DNA of 64,000 nucleotides from Lateolabrax maculatus (GCA_031216445.1 CM062219.1:7392501-7456500); one strand, 5' to 3'. Positions 24,301-34,249 are shown, counted from the stretch's first letter. Notes: a model not told the origin generated them from the sequence alone. Made by a program: numbers and translations.

Positions 24301-26926
24301 CTTGATTCTGAGAAATGGCTGCAAAGCATCAATCCATTTCAGCTGTTACAGATGCGAAAGTCCTGTCTTACAGCTGAATGCATGGCTTGTTGGCAGCCTT
24401 CAGAAGGGAGAAAGCCATCCAGCAAATGCTGCTTGACTGTAAACTCAGTGCAGAAATCTTCTGCCCTCAAGGACGGGGCTTAATGATTGATTGACTGTGG
24501 TCAAAGCCTTCAACACACTAAAAGTCAACTCTGTCTTCTTTACCCGACAAATAACGCTTTACAGCCTGTCGATACACAAGGCCAACAGTAATTACAGGAA
24601 ACATAGCCTCTAAATACATTTGGACACAGTCATTCAAAGCAAAGATGTCAAATAGATCTTTAATATTACTATTGTCAAATGTGGCAATTCTTTCTACAAA
24701 ACACCATTTTTAAGACGTCGTTCATGCTTTTAGTACCACTTAACATCTTACCACAGTTTTGCTCCCGAACTCCCAAAGCCACAAAAGTGGTTGGTGTTTA
24801 AAGAAGCCATCTGTCAAGCTTTTATTATCACAGTCCATGACTTGTGACAGGTTGGGAAACATTTTCAGGCCTGTGAGCTGAAAAAATCTTTATAGTACAT
24901 GAATACTTTAAAAAACAAATTGAAAAACCAAAGGAAAATGTATTATTATTATTATTATTATTATTTATAATTTTGTAGACGAATTGGTTTATTTACATAA
25001 CAGTGTTTTTAACATTTTATTTTAGATAATTGCTATAAATATTCCATTCAAATTTTGATGATAAACATAACAGCATTCTTTGGTAAGATGAGTAAAGTTT
25101 AGTTTTACATAAAAGGTATTCAATGCATAATTATATTTACAATCAGTACCCACCGAGGTAGTGTGTTAGGAATAGATCTTTGTGGCTTTCTTTTTTTTTT
25201 GTTTTTATTGTCACATTGTTCATTAAAAAAAAATGGTTATAATAAGTACCCTTGTGATGTGTTTTAGCACAGTTGTCATTGTGATTTAGATAGAGTGTGG
25301 CTTTAAATTTATTCTTAGAGCTTAGACTTTTTGTCTTTTCTTCCAAAAATTTGTCCAGTAACGTGATGTGTGGGTACAACTCATCAGTATTCCTCTGTGT
25401 TTCACTGTCCACATCAGCACCTTCACAGTCTACGCTATCATGTCACACTTTCAGTACTCTTTATCTCCTTATGTGTCCTTCACTCCTCTCAAACCGTATA
25501 TTTCCCATAGTCATTACCATTCAATGTCCTTCACATATTTTATATTCAATATGATAGACCTAAGTGGACGTGAAAAGATGCAGCTTGTAAGATTGAAATT
25601 AGTGGAGCGAATTTATAAATTGTGTGGAATCAACAACATGAAGCTCCTCTATTAAGGATGCAGTGGTACAAAAAAAGTCTTGTTACTAAAACATACAAGC
25701 TGCATCTTTATCATTACTGTCCTGAATCCTGCCCTTTTCCTGTGGTTTAGGGCAACCAAAGTTTGCCATGGCTTTAAGTGCTCACCTCTTCTGACTGCAC
25801 CCCAACAGGGAAGAAGAACTCCTTGCTGCTGCAGAAGTTCCAGAAGGATCTGAACGCCGGCGTTTTCAACACACAGGAGAACGAGATATTGAAGCAGATT
25901 ATCCGTCAGGACAGGGAGATGGTGATGATGGTGGACCGCAAGCAGTCAGTCACCGGGATGAACTCAACACCAATGTCAGGAAACTCCATCATTAACTCAC
26001 CAGCCCAGCCACCCTTCCCCACTGCCTTCGGCACCAATCAGCTCCAGCAGTCCTCTGTACCCCTGACCTACAGTGCTTCAGCTATTGCCAATGCTTCTGC
26101 TGCCCGCATGCTGCCAGCCGCCGCTGCTGCTGCTGCTGCAGCGCAGGGGGTTTACCCTGCTCCCAGTCTTTCCCATGGCAACCTGAATTCTTCCTTGACC
26201 AACCCACAGACCCCACTCCAGCAGCAAGGAGCGATCATGTCGCCCTGCTCCTTCACGGCTGCTATGTGTAGCCCGCCCGTGCAGACCCCTCTGGCTGGCC
26301 GGAGCTTCCAGTACAGCTCACGCACAGCCTCCCAGCTGTCACTTATCCAGCAGCCCATTGCCCAACCATCTCTAACCACACCGCTTGCCCAGCAGCCTGC
26401 TGCGTCGGCTGCAGCCGCAGCCGCAGCCGCAGCCTCTGCCACGCAGCAGCAGCAGCAGCAGCCGTCAGCTCAGCAACAGCAGGTCCCCTCACCTCAGCGG
26501 GGAGACATCCACAAGAGCACACAGGCTCTTCAGTCAGGCAGCTTGAGTCGAGATGTTAGACATTTATCAGCCTCCCAACCATCACTGCCACATGACACAT
26601 CTCTGGGGCCCAGAGCACACCCAGCCTCAGGAGACTCTCTGGCCTCCATCGCACCACCGACGGTGGCAGCGATCCAGGGAATGAATCTGCAGAGTGGCAT
26701 CCGCACCACAGTGCCCCAGCGGGTCAATTTATTCCGCCAGATGTCGTCAGGAGCCTTGCCCCCGGTGCGCTCTGCCGCGGCAGCAGCAGCGGCGGCAGCG
26801 GCAGTGGCAGCAGCATCATCATCATCCTCAACCCAGCACAGGGAATCCCCTGGATCTAGGAGAGATTCTGTCCTGAGCAGTACAGAGACTGAGCAAGACA
26901 AAATGCGTTTTGCATCAAATTTATGA
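2223..26926 (+). CDS. hcn1: hcn1, HCN channel subunit 1 (5' truncated; join of five exons)
   Basis: The spliced CDS joins 2223-2441, 8168-8314, 11691-11931, 18761-18925 and 25809-26926. It gives 1,890 nt with no frameshift: 629 residues and a TGA stop. The product is a tetrameric plasma-membrane channel carrying the hyperpolarization-activated Na+/K+ current (Ih), modulated by cAMP. In order it shows the pore with CIGYG (residues 21-25 of this fragment), S6 (about 36-60), the C-linker (about 64-145), the cyclic-nucleotide-binding domain (about 145-258) and a long tail. HCN1 rather than HCN2/3/4 is supported by GYGA (not GYGR), by the post-CNBD stretch FQKDLNAGVF followed by ENEILKQI, by QRVNLFRQMSSGA, and by the C-terminal FASNL. 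From the exon-4 start to the end, human HCN1 is about 65 residues shorter; the excess lies mostly in Ala/Gln tracts. The N-terminus and S1-S5 lie left of the window. Exon numbering follows mammalian HCN1. Confidence 0.96.
2442..8167 (+). other. hcn1: hcn1 intron 4
   Basis: The intron is 5.7 kb of AT-rich sequence with donor GTAAGA and acceptor CAG. It contains a MITE-like repeat at 3428-3711. No other gene, RNA or protein remnant was recognised. Confidence 0.85.
3428..3711. mobile_element. MITE-like repeat with TAGAGCTGAAAC termini
   Basis: The left end TAGAGCTGAAAC is mirrored by the right end GTTTCAGCTCTA, a perfect 12-bp terminal inverted repeat. The interior is AT-rich with many ATTAAT/GATTAT motifs. 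This matches my memory of a very abundant teleost element whose ends read roughly AGAGCTGCAAC, as in the copy at 31024. The 284-bp length without coding capacity fits a nonautonomous DNA transposon. No clear target-site duplication is visible. A GTTGCAGCCCTA motif at 3753-3765 may be a fragment of a second copy. Confidence 0.65.
8168..8314 (+). CDS. hcn1: hcn1 exon 5: C-linker
   Basis: This 147-nt, phase-0 exon encodes 49 residues, starting YKQVEQYMSFHK and ending NDPLKE. The acceptor is TTCCCAG and the donor GAG|GTGAGA. It is the main part of the C-linker: helices A'-D', which join S6 to the cAMP-binding domain, form the gating ring under the pore and transmit cAMP binding to the gate. Compared with human HCN1 the visible changes are conservative (DEDN for DEEN, SELN for NELN, PLKE for PLRE). 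Size and phase match the mammalian exon. Confidence 0.97.
8315..11690 (+). other. hcn1: hcn1 intron 5
   Basis: The intron is 3.4 kb, with donor GTGAGA and acceptor CCACCAG. No repeats or additional exons were recognised with confidence. Confidence 0.85.
11691..11931 (+). CDS. hcn1: hcn1 exon 6: end of C-linker and first half of cAMP-binding domain
   Basis: This 241-nt exon runs from EIVNFNCRKL to GSYFG plus one base of a split Glu codon. The acceptor is TCCACCAG after a T-rich tract and the donor GGAG|GTGAGA. It encodes the last C-linker helices and the start of the CNBD beta-roll (KFEVFQPNDYIIREG and KKMYFIQHGVA). Relative to human HCN1 the beta-roll loop reads ASVITKFNKEM rather than AGVITKSSKEM. 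The split Glu, completed in exon 7, is the cAMP-contacting residue equivalent to HCN2 E582. The length matches mammalian exon 6 exactly. Confidence 0.97.
12307..12350. repeat. (CA)22 microsatellite
   Basis: This is an uninterrupted CA dinucleotide run of about 44 nt in hcn1 intron 6, preceded by CCCTCA-type degenerate units. Confidence 0.95.
13662..13702. mobile_element. Short terminal fragment resembling the AGAGCTGCAAC MITE family
   Basis: TAGAGCTGCAACTGACAATT followed by an ATTATCTTCATTATCAA-like stretch matches the remembered 5' end of the common teleost MITE also seen at 31024. Only about 40 bp is recognisable and the other terminus is missing. The flanks (about 13440-13960) look repeat-like but I cannot name them. 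Confidence 0.4.
15828..16105. repeat. Teleost dispersed repeat (class uncertain)
   Basis: The segment runs through ACATTTTGGGAAATACACCT, GGCTCTGTCCAAAGATAACA, CCAGCACCTGTTAAGATCAC, TTAACACCTTATATTCC and GTTGCCAGGCAACCAGCAAA. The order and wording match a high-copy repeat I remember from many percomorph genomic sequences, with an internal deletion relative to that memory. It encodes nothing recognisable. Confidence 0.6.
17475..18060. mobile_element. Older dispersed repeat (CAGTGGTGGAA-end family), interrupted by a hAT MITE
   Basis: The flanks of the MITE at 17721-17954 form one element in the same orientation. The left part has CACTGTTGGAAAGTACATTT, TATTTCCATTTTATCCTACT and CCACTACATTTCAGAGGGTA. 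The right part has CTAAACTAACAGTATATACA and CTCCACCTCAACAGTAAAAT. This is a very common teleost repeat whose full copies end in CAGTGGTGGAA-type inverted termini. Other copies in this window are at 40033, 40657 and 57935. The right boundary is uncertain. Confidence 0.7.
17721..17954. mobile_element. hAT-type MITE (234 bp) with 8-bp target duplication
   Basis: The ends are CAGTGGTTCTCAAA and TTGGGAACCACTG, the classic terminal inverted repeats of Charlie-like hAT elements. It is flanked by CATTAAAC (17713-17720) and CGCTAAAC (17955-17962). These match at 6 of 8 positions with a central TA, as expected for hAT duplications (nnnTAnnn). There is no coding capacity. A (GTTT)n tract lies at 17836-17864. 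It interrupts the older repeat at 17475-18060. Confidence 0.85.
18761..18925 (+). CDS. hcn1: hcn1 exon 7: cAMP phosphate-binding cassette and C-helix
   Basis: This 165-nt exon begins by completing the split Glu (G|AG) and ends inside the Gly codon of DRIG. The acceptor is CCATACAG and the donor ATTG|GTAAGA. It carries the phosphate-binding cassette GEICLLTKGRRTASVRA. The residues equivalent to mouse HCN2 E582, C584, R591 and T592, and R632 in the C-helix (AIDRLDR), are all present, so cAMP binding should be intact. The C-helix continues through EEYPMMRRAFETVAIDR. Confidence 0.97.
19086..19119. repeat. Poly-T tracts
   Basis: Two T runs (11 and 16 nt) are separated by GTTTGA, just downstream of hcn1 exon 7. 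Confidence 0.9.
24941..24964. repeat. (TAT)8 microsatellite
   Basis: This is an uninterrupted run of TAT trinucleotide units in hcn1 intron 7. Confidence 0.9.
25809..26926 (+). CDS. hcn1: hcn1 exon 8: C-terminal tail ending SNL
   Basis: This terminal coding exon has 1,118 nt including the TGA at 26924-26926. The acceptor is CCCCAACAG. It encodes GKKNSLLLQKFQKDLNAGVF, then about 350 residues of low-complexity cytoplasmic tail. Landmarks shared with mammalian HCN1 include SPCSFTAAMCSPPVQTPLAG, SQLSLIQQ, HKSTQAL, LSASQPSLPH, TVPQRVNLFRQMSSGA and the terminal Ser-Asn-Leu. In mammals that tripeptide helps bind the auxiliary subunit TRIP8b (PEX5L). The tail holds alanine runs encoded at 26117-26143 (9), 26408-26434 (9) and 26774-26803 (10), a run of six Gln at 26444-26461 and five Ser after the last Ala block. 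The tail is probably disordered. Confidence 0.97.
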
Positions 26927-27166
26927 TCCCATTTTCCCTTTTCATTTTTTAAACTTAAATATGTTTCAATTCATTTTTAAAAATGGAGATACAAAAAAAG
27001 AGATAAAAATGAGGAACTTCAGCATTTTTGTTTCTCTCCAATTTTCTTCTAAAATAACCTCATAGAAATCCTGTACATACAAGCCCTTGTATTATATTTT
27101 AGACACATGTCTCCCTAAACTTAAGAATGTATATTATACAGATACATCTATCTTTTCTTTTACGTT

Positions 27167-27204
27167 GTGTGTGTGTGTGTGTGTTTACACACACACACAC
27201 ACAC
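27167..27204 (+). repeat. (GT)9-TT-(AC)9 inverted repeat in the hcn1 3' UTR
   Basis: (GT)9 at 27167-27184, a TT spacer and (AC)9 at 27187-27204 form a perfect 18-bp inverted repeat. In the mRNA it could fold into a tight hairpin. A (TA)n run follows at 27229-27247. Confidence 0.9.
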
Positions 27205-30200
27205 GCACACATACAGACACACAGACATCTATATATATATATATATAGATATATATAGATGTATATATACTGCTGTATGTATGGGTGTGTGAGAGGGCGT
27301 GTGTGTGCATGTGACCATGTGTGTAAAATCCAATTAGAATATTTGGCAATGGCAATTTAAAAGCTGTAGTATAAACATGAGTCTTCCTTTCTGAGAAATA
27401 TAAAAAATTATATACAATGTATGAAGTTTTTTTATTTATTTATTTTTGCTTTTTGCTTTCTGTTTTTTTAACTGGAATGCATTGTGGATTCTGACTATTG
27501 AGATTTTCTTTTTTTTACCATTGAGGAAGAGAAAAAAATATCTATCTCATATTAAGCAGCTTTAGGCACCACTGTGGAATAATACATGCAAGCAACTCTG
27601 ACAAATAATCTCAAAAAGCACACATGAATCTCGTACCAATTTCCTGAACCCTCATTTCAGAAATCAACACAGATGCTGTAACTAAGTGTTATGTTGCTCT
27701 CAGCAACAAAAATACAGTCTGCCGAGCCACTATATCCCCACAGTGGCTCACATACAAACCATGACAGTGTTATGGGTCCAAAGGGAGTAGATAATAGAAA
27801 TGCTGCTTTCTTTGTTTTATTTTCAAGGAGAATGGAGTGTGGAGAAAGATATGGATGGATGTTATTGTTTTTCTATTTCTAATTTCAGATGGCTGAGATG
27901 TTATGTAATGTTGCTTAAAAATTCTGTGTATATTTATAATATTTATAAACTAAAGATTATCACCATTATGCAATAGACTGTGACATAAAGATTACCTATA
28001 TGTGTGCTGTAAATAGTTTTGTAGATCTAGTATTTACAGATACTGTGTGGTGCATTCTCTATCATAACAATGTCTTACTTCTATCAGGAACCTGGATATC
28101 ATCTATATGGGAAAAAGGTTAAGTGACAAAATACATATGTTTCATAAGAGATAAACAAACCTTAATGCAATAGCTAGCACTACTTGATGCTGAGAAATGC
28201 CTGATTGGAGGACATTAAAGAATCCCTCTTTCTCTCTGTATACTACTCCTAGTCCTAGTATATAGTATTCACATCAAGTGAACATATACAATATTTACCT
28301 ACAATACACAACTTGATTTCAATGTCATCCTATTGAAAGTAAATGTGTCTTTTCTATCGCCTCATTTCAAACTGCTGTGGATCATTTTAAGAATGATTCT
28401 TTGGTTTATATTTCGGTCAAACTGATCATTTTATGAAATGTATTGTTAAAGGACAGAAATAAGGCTCACGTTTTTTTATGCATTACACCTTTTTTTTTAA
28501 ACCAAAAGTCAAATCCTGTGCTTGGTCATCTGCTTCTTGAGTATAAATGTACTGTACGCTGTCATATCACAATTACTGTAGTTGAAGAGCCTGACAGGTC
28601 ATTTTCAACACACGTTATACTTTAAAGACGTCAGGTATCCAGTCACTAAAGCGTGCAAGGGGGACATTTTCACCGAGAGGTGTTTTTGTGCTGCTGCCAG
28701 TTAGAAAATGAAATGCTGGTTTGCATTAAGGTTTCTGTCTCATGTAAATCCATTATGTGGGCTTAGGTAGTCTAAACTGACCTGGACTAATGTTGAGGAA
28801 GGGGAAGGAAGGTCAAGCCAGAATATTGTGACTCTATCAAAAAGGATCAGAGCTATTTTGATTATTTTAATCTTACAATAACCAAAGTATTTGATGACTC
28901 AACTAAAATAAGCCAGCCTTTACGGCTTACAAGCCATTTCCATGCACATACAGCAGATTGTCGTTTGTGCATGAGGACTTCCTGCAGTCTTCATACAGTG
29001 AGTCAAATGTGACTGAAGTATTCTGCTGTCAGTCATGCAGAATTAATATTTAGAGTCATAGTTTTCATGGCACCGAATATCCCATCAGTTCAAAGTAACT
29101 AAGCCCTTTGAGATACCGTTTTAAAAAGATTACAAGTCTTCGCTACAGATTGTGTCGATAGTGTACCAATACAGTCAACCCACCAATGTCATGAAAGCAT
29201 GCACTGTCACAAATACTTAAAAAGATACTATCTCAAAAATGTTGACGTTAAATGTAATGTTAGATTATGTTTTGTTCATTGTCTGTCTGCCTAGACGTTA
29301 TCTGTGTGTAAACAGAAACATTGACTTTTCACATGGACATTCTTAAGTATTTGTGCCTAAACTATAGCCATGTTCCATCCTTTGTTATGAGTGAGAGCTC
29401 GATGCGTACTGGGGGCACTTCTGCACACAACTGCGCATTCATTCTTACTATACTCTATGTGTTTTGTGTCTCTGTGTTTTTAGACAGGAAACGAGTAAGC
29501 AATGATGATGGCCAAATGTCTCGGTTTTTCCAATTCATATCTTTACTTACAATGTGAACTTCTAGAGGCAGGTTTTTTCTAACATTGTCAGTCAAGCTAT
29601 ATAGAATATTTAATGAGGTCATGTACAGTTTAAAAAAACGTGCAATCTTTAGACTTGCAGTAATATCACGCTCAATGAGACATTGTACAAATTTGGAGCA
29701 CCTTTATACCTTTCTTTGTAGCTAGCCACTGATGTTTGGAGTGAATATTGATGTGTGGAAGGAAACTGGCCAAAGCAAAACATTTTAAGTCATTGTCTTT
29801 GTTTTAAATTGCACTTTCTGATTTCCTAATAAAAAAAAAAGGTAAAGATTATTTCAGCTAGGTTAGATGTTGAATGAGTTAGTAAGGGAGCAATATCCCC
29901 GAGAATTTGTGCTGCCCTGATCCTGTATGAGGTTCTAAATGAGGGGGAGATGTTCTATTTACAACGAAGAGCGCTTAATCGTGAATATGCCATAGTGTAT
30001 AGGAACTAGTACACAGTCAAGATGGATAGCAGCACTGTTAGTTTGTGCTGTTTTTGATACTTGCCTTTGGAGGGAGAGCTTCCCAACTATGTGCTTTTTT
30101 CACTATACCAATCACAATTAACATCCTGGAATGGGCATTAATGGTGATGTACACAAACTAATGAGCTTACATATTAGCAGTATAGATACTCTCAACAAAC

Positions 30201-30604
30201 CAGCACATATATTTGTATATTTCTTTTTGTTTGTTGTTTTGATGGTTTGAGAAAAAAAAAAAAAAAGAGAGATGCAAAAAGGAACTGAGATAAATGCCCA
30301 GAGAGGACAAACCAAATGTTAATTTGGTTTTGATGACCGCAGGTTTCATATGTTTACTGATGATATGCGTAGTGGCGAGAGGGGAAGAAGCTACAGCGAG
30401 CTGCTCGGTCCTCTTAAACCCCACTCACATGGTCATTGTTCAGCTCATTTATGTAATCCAAGGCTTAGACAAAAAGAACTATCAGTTGGTTACTTGATAC
30501 AGATGAAAGAAAGGTAAATGTAAACTTTCTTACAACAATATGCAGACAAACAGTGTTTGTCAAAAAATCTTTTTGATTTTTTTTTGTTTATTTTGTTTGT
30601 AAAT

Positions 30605-30632
30605 AATAAACCTTTAAAATATAGAAAATAAA
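30605..30632 (+). terminator. Candidate hcn1 polyadenylation signals (tandem AATAAA)
   Basis: AATAAA occurs at 30605-30610 and again at 30627-30632. A GT-rich stretch follows at about 30657-30695 (AAGTGTGTGTC, CTGTGCGTGTTTTG), the usual downstream-element arrangement. No equally good signal with a GT-rich follow-up was seen earlier in the UTR. The first signal overlaps a TGTAAATA Pumilio-type element. Confidence 0.6.
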
Positions 30633-31023
30633 CGACGATATTGTCACCTAAAAACAAGTGTGTGTCATTCTATTGTCAAACTGTGCGTGTTTTGATGGAG
30701 ACAGGCGGCGCGTGAATGAGCCTTTACTCATTTATAATTTGATCGAGGGAGAAAATGGAGAAATGATTTGGGAGATGAAGCAGTGATGGAGCGGGTCATA
30801 GAGTATTCAGGAATAGTGTCTGTCAGCAGTTACAGGCGAGGTGATAAATCGGTCCATGTGGCCACCAGGGATTTCCATTCATTACCTACAAATCCAGTTA
30901 TCAGTCATAAAGTCATAATACAAAAGGCACAAGTTACTAAAAGCATACTTATGTGTGGCTTTATAACTAACAGAACATTGCTTATATGAAAGCTGCATTG
31001 ATTTTTGATTACATGTTCAATAT

Positions 31024-31268
31024 AGCTGCAACGATTCGTCAATTGTTAAAAAAATATTAAATTGACTATTTTCTATGTTTTGATCATTTTGACAAACATT
31101 TGCTGGTTCCAGCTTCTCAAATATCTGGATTTGATTATTTTCTTTGTCATATATGTATGTTAGTAAACTTATTATCTTTGGGTTTTCTGCTGTTGGTTGG
31201 ACAAAACAAGACATCTGAAGACATCACCTTGGACTCTGGGAAAAGACATTGGGCATTTTTCAATATTT

Positions 31269-31315
<47 letters not shown>

Positions 31316-31340
31316 TAATGAAAATAATCATTACCTGCAG
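31024..31340. mobile_element. MITE-like repeat (AGCTGCAACGATT ends) with embedded TA expansion
   Basis: The left end AGCTGCAACGATT pairs imperfectly with the right end AATCATTACCTGCAG. Internal text such as TTATCTTTGGGTTTTCTGCT and ACAAAACAAGACATCTGAAG, followed by CACCTTGGACTCTGGGAAAA, matches the remembered interior of a high-copy teleost element in reverse orientation. A 40-nt (AT)20 run sits inside it at 31273-31312. Confidence 0.75.
31273..31312. repeat. (AT)20 microsatellite
   Basis: This uninterrupted AT dinucleotide run lies inside the MITE-like repeat at 31024-31340. Confidence 0.95.
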
Positions 31341-31899
31341 CGCTAATGTCCAACACCCAATTTCTAACACTTTTTAATGATATCTCGAAGAATGAACTCT
31401 GAGCACTTGCAAGGTTGTTTCTTTTCTCCCTCCCAGTTTAAAACAGAAATTGAGCACAGCTCAAATTGCAGAGGTGGTTTGCGGTTACCTTTTGAAAGCT
31501 GGGCTCACAGGGGTTACGCAAGGGTGACGCATGCTTCAGTTGATCTGTAGCTCCGTTCTCAAAGAAACCTTGCCCTCAATTAGGCATTTATGCTTCATTA
31601 AATGTGAGTAATTGTATTCAGGGGAAATAAATATTTTAGCATGTGTTTGTGTGATGTGACTTGAAGATATGAGGACCAAAGTTTGTCTACAGAACCATCA
31701 TCACAGGAGCATTATTACCTGTCACATAATGACCACAGCCATTTAATTTACAGTAATGTTAATATTAATAGATATTTAGAATAAAGTGATATTCATACAA
31801 TTTATCCCTTGAAAAATACAAAAGAAATTAATATACCATTTCTAAATTGAAAAGAAGTGAATATGTGGTCAGTCTATAGTCTAGGTAATGTATATATAG

Positions 31900-32290
31900 C
31901 GGAGAATAGGCAAATAATAGCTGCTTAAGGGAAAAGGTTCTGAAAGAGTTCCATCAGTATATATTTGTGCCTTTGGTAACTTGTAGATTATTTTTACCAT
32001 ATTAATACATTTCATCAGAAAGTTATAAACCTTCATCCTTTTATACAGACAAGCCCATTCCAGTCAGTCCAAAGCTTTTTCTGCATCAACCGCCATTAAT
32101 GTCAAATCCTTCTTATTCTTCTTTGCATACTGTATTAAGGATATACATGTTCTAGTATTGGTTTTTAAATCTCTATTTTCCTTAAATCCAGTTTGATTGT
32201 GATGGAGAATAGATTTGTGCTAGGTTATTATTTATGGCTTAAGTTTTTATCACAGCTGATTAAACTAATAGGTCTGAAATCAGAAGGCCA
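31900..32290 (-). mobile_element. L1-like non-LTR retrotransposon remnant (reverse transcriptase core)
   Basis: On the minus strand, pieces of an L1-clade reverse transcriptase appear in conserved order across several frames. FRPISLI is at about 32258-32280. QTGFKENRDL is at about 32170-32200. KKNKKDLTLMAVDAEKALD, covering RT motif A, is at about 32067-32125. PKAQIYTDGTLSEPFPLK is at about 31930-31990. Stops and frameshifts interrupt it, so it is an inactive 5'-truncated fossil. Its limits are approximate. Confidence 0.75.
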
Positions 32291-34249
32291 TCCATAGGTC
32301 ATCCATCGTGGATAAACATCCATAAATCCAACTGGTCACTCCTTAGTTCAGATCTTGTCTCATAAATCATCATGTTTCTTAAGTGTCAATCAGGCTCAGA
32401 ACCTCAAATCAACATGGTTCTTATATACCCAGATCACTGGCACTAATCTCTATCCATTCATATAAAGATACTGTATTTGTGGAAAATTGAAAATCTGTGG
32501 ATATACAACCAAATTGTTGGATTGTTTAACCACTGACATGCCAATTAATGACATTTCTGAGTAGACCTCTTATTCTGAAATGGAAGGGGGTAGGGGGGTT
32601 GAGCTGGTGGTCTGAAAAACTGTTGGCTGAGGGCATCAAAACATCCACGACCGGCACTGCCTAGAACAGTGTGAGCTGCTCAACTCCACCCTAGGAGAGG
32701 AGAGAGGAGCTTACTAGGCTGAGTGACGTCCACAATACTAATCAATGCTTCCCCTGTGCTCTTTTTCTAAAATAATTACTCTAATATGCAATGTAGGGTA
32801 AGAAAATGTTTGATACTTATTTATTCATTGTCAGCCCAAAACACTTTAATTTGAATAATATTTTATCTACAGCACAGGTTTTTATTTTTTTTATTGCACT
32901 CTAAGGCTACTATGAGTCAGTTCATGGCTTATTTAGGGTCTTTTTAGGGAACTGTGATGTCAAACCAGGTTGTTATGGATACATTAGGAGGTCTAACTCC
33001 CAGGTAGCACCTTTCAACATCGTTAAAACAAAAAGTCTTCATCCCAGCATCCCTTCATCTGTCACTCCCTTTCATTCATTGTTGCCTGGTAAGGCACTGT
33101 TCTCTCTTACAGCCCTGCAGGATTAGTGGGGGTTATCTCCTTTGATAGAAGACTTAAATAAGGTTACAGGCTTAGGCTTGACCCTCACTGATCCGGCAGT
33201 AACTCAAGGTTAACAAATGTGTTTAAAAGAAGTCACTATATTTGCAGACAATATTATTATCATTAGTTAGAATACGTTAAGTCCCTCAGAAAGCCACCAT
33301 TACTTGGACATCACACAAGAATTTTGCTATCTGCGTCATTACCTTATCTGTACAAAACGAGGTAGAAACAATATTTGTTCTGTGCTAAGCATGGAAATTA
33401 TTAATTCCACTGTGCTATATGATTATGTTTACTTGCTACCTCAATTGACAGTTCAGTCAAGGATAGTTTGAGGTCCTTGCATAATACTGAACCCATCTGT
33501 ATAGCAATTGTGTGATGTTGTAGTTTCAGCATTACACTGAAAGTACATGCGCTTTCACCTCGGTATGACCCTGAAATGACTAAATATGCTTGTCCTTTCG
33601 AATGATGTTATCCTATGGATTCATCTACTTAGGATTGCATATCAAAGCATTTTATTAAACCTGCAGCACTGGGGTCAACAATCATGTACGTTAAATTATA
33701 CCAAGGACAGTATTGTACAGTATAGGGTACAGAAGTGTGTGGTAAAGCGTTTCATTGATGACCAACAGCCGCAGAGTCAGTTTGTTGGAATAAAATACAG
33801 AGAGAGAGTTCTCCTGAGATATAATAGATTAGAAATTTAATTACTTTCCCTTTCAGATATATTCCACTGAATGTCCCACAAGTGGTCATACATTAAGATT
33901 TATCTGGCAACAGTTTACCATTTATCAAGGGCTTAATGAGCACCTTACCCCACACCACGTACTTTAATTGGGTTGGTAGGTTTTAAATCCACTGCTGTGC
34001 TCTAGTATACCATATTTCTGCAATTCTGAAAAACAAATAATGCAATATAGCAAATAAGCAATATCACCAATATACAAGTATAACCCACATACATTTGTGA
34101 TTTTGATTTGCTGTGACGTGACAGATACTTCTTTAACATATAGTTTTCCCCTTTTTCTACTTAAAAAGTACAGACAGCGATTCTAATCCAGTATGCTTTT
34201 TGTCAAACTCAGCGAATATCCCCTCATGGTCCACTAGCTGTCCTTTGTG

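Larger units (their letters stand above)
18926..25808 (+). other. hcn1: hcn1 intron 7
   Basis: The intron is 6.9 kb and very AT-rich (donor GTAAGA, acceptor CCAACAG). It contains a T-rich tract, a (TAT)n run and a possible dispersed-repeat fragment near 21875. A GC-richer island lies at about 19200-19560. No additional exon was recognised. Confidence 0.85.
26927..30650 (+). other. hcn1: hcn1 3' UTR (end inferred)
   Basis: The stretch is AT-rich and noncoding, from the TGA to tandem AATAAA signals at 30605-30610 and 30627-30632. It includes a (GT)9/(AC)9 hairpin and a TA repeat (27167-27250). Three UGUANAUA Pumilio-type octamers start at 27072, 28008 and 30598. An earlier AATAAA at 29828-29833 could give a shorter form. 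A 3' UTR of several kilobases is normal for neuronal channel mRNAs. The 3' end is inferred, not shown. Confidence 0.6.

Noticed and set aside
25778..25808. Apparent N-terminal extension of the last hcn1 exon (an open frame begins at 25778)
   Set aside because: The CCCCAACAG acceptor at 25808, the exact phase match to exon 7 and the conserved DRIG|GKKNS junction show that the extra codons are intronic.
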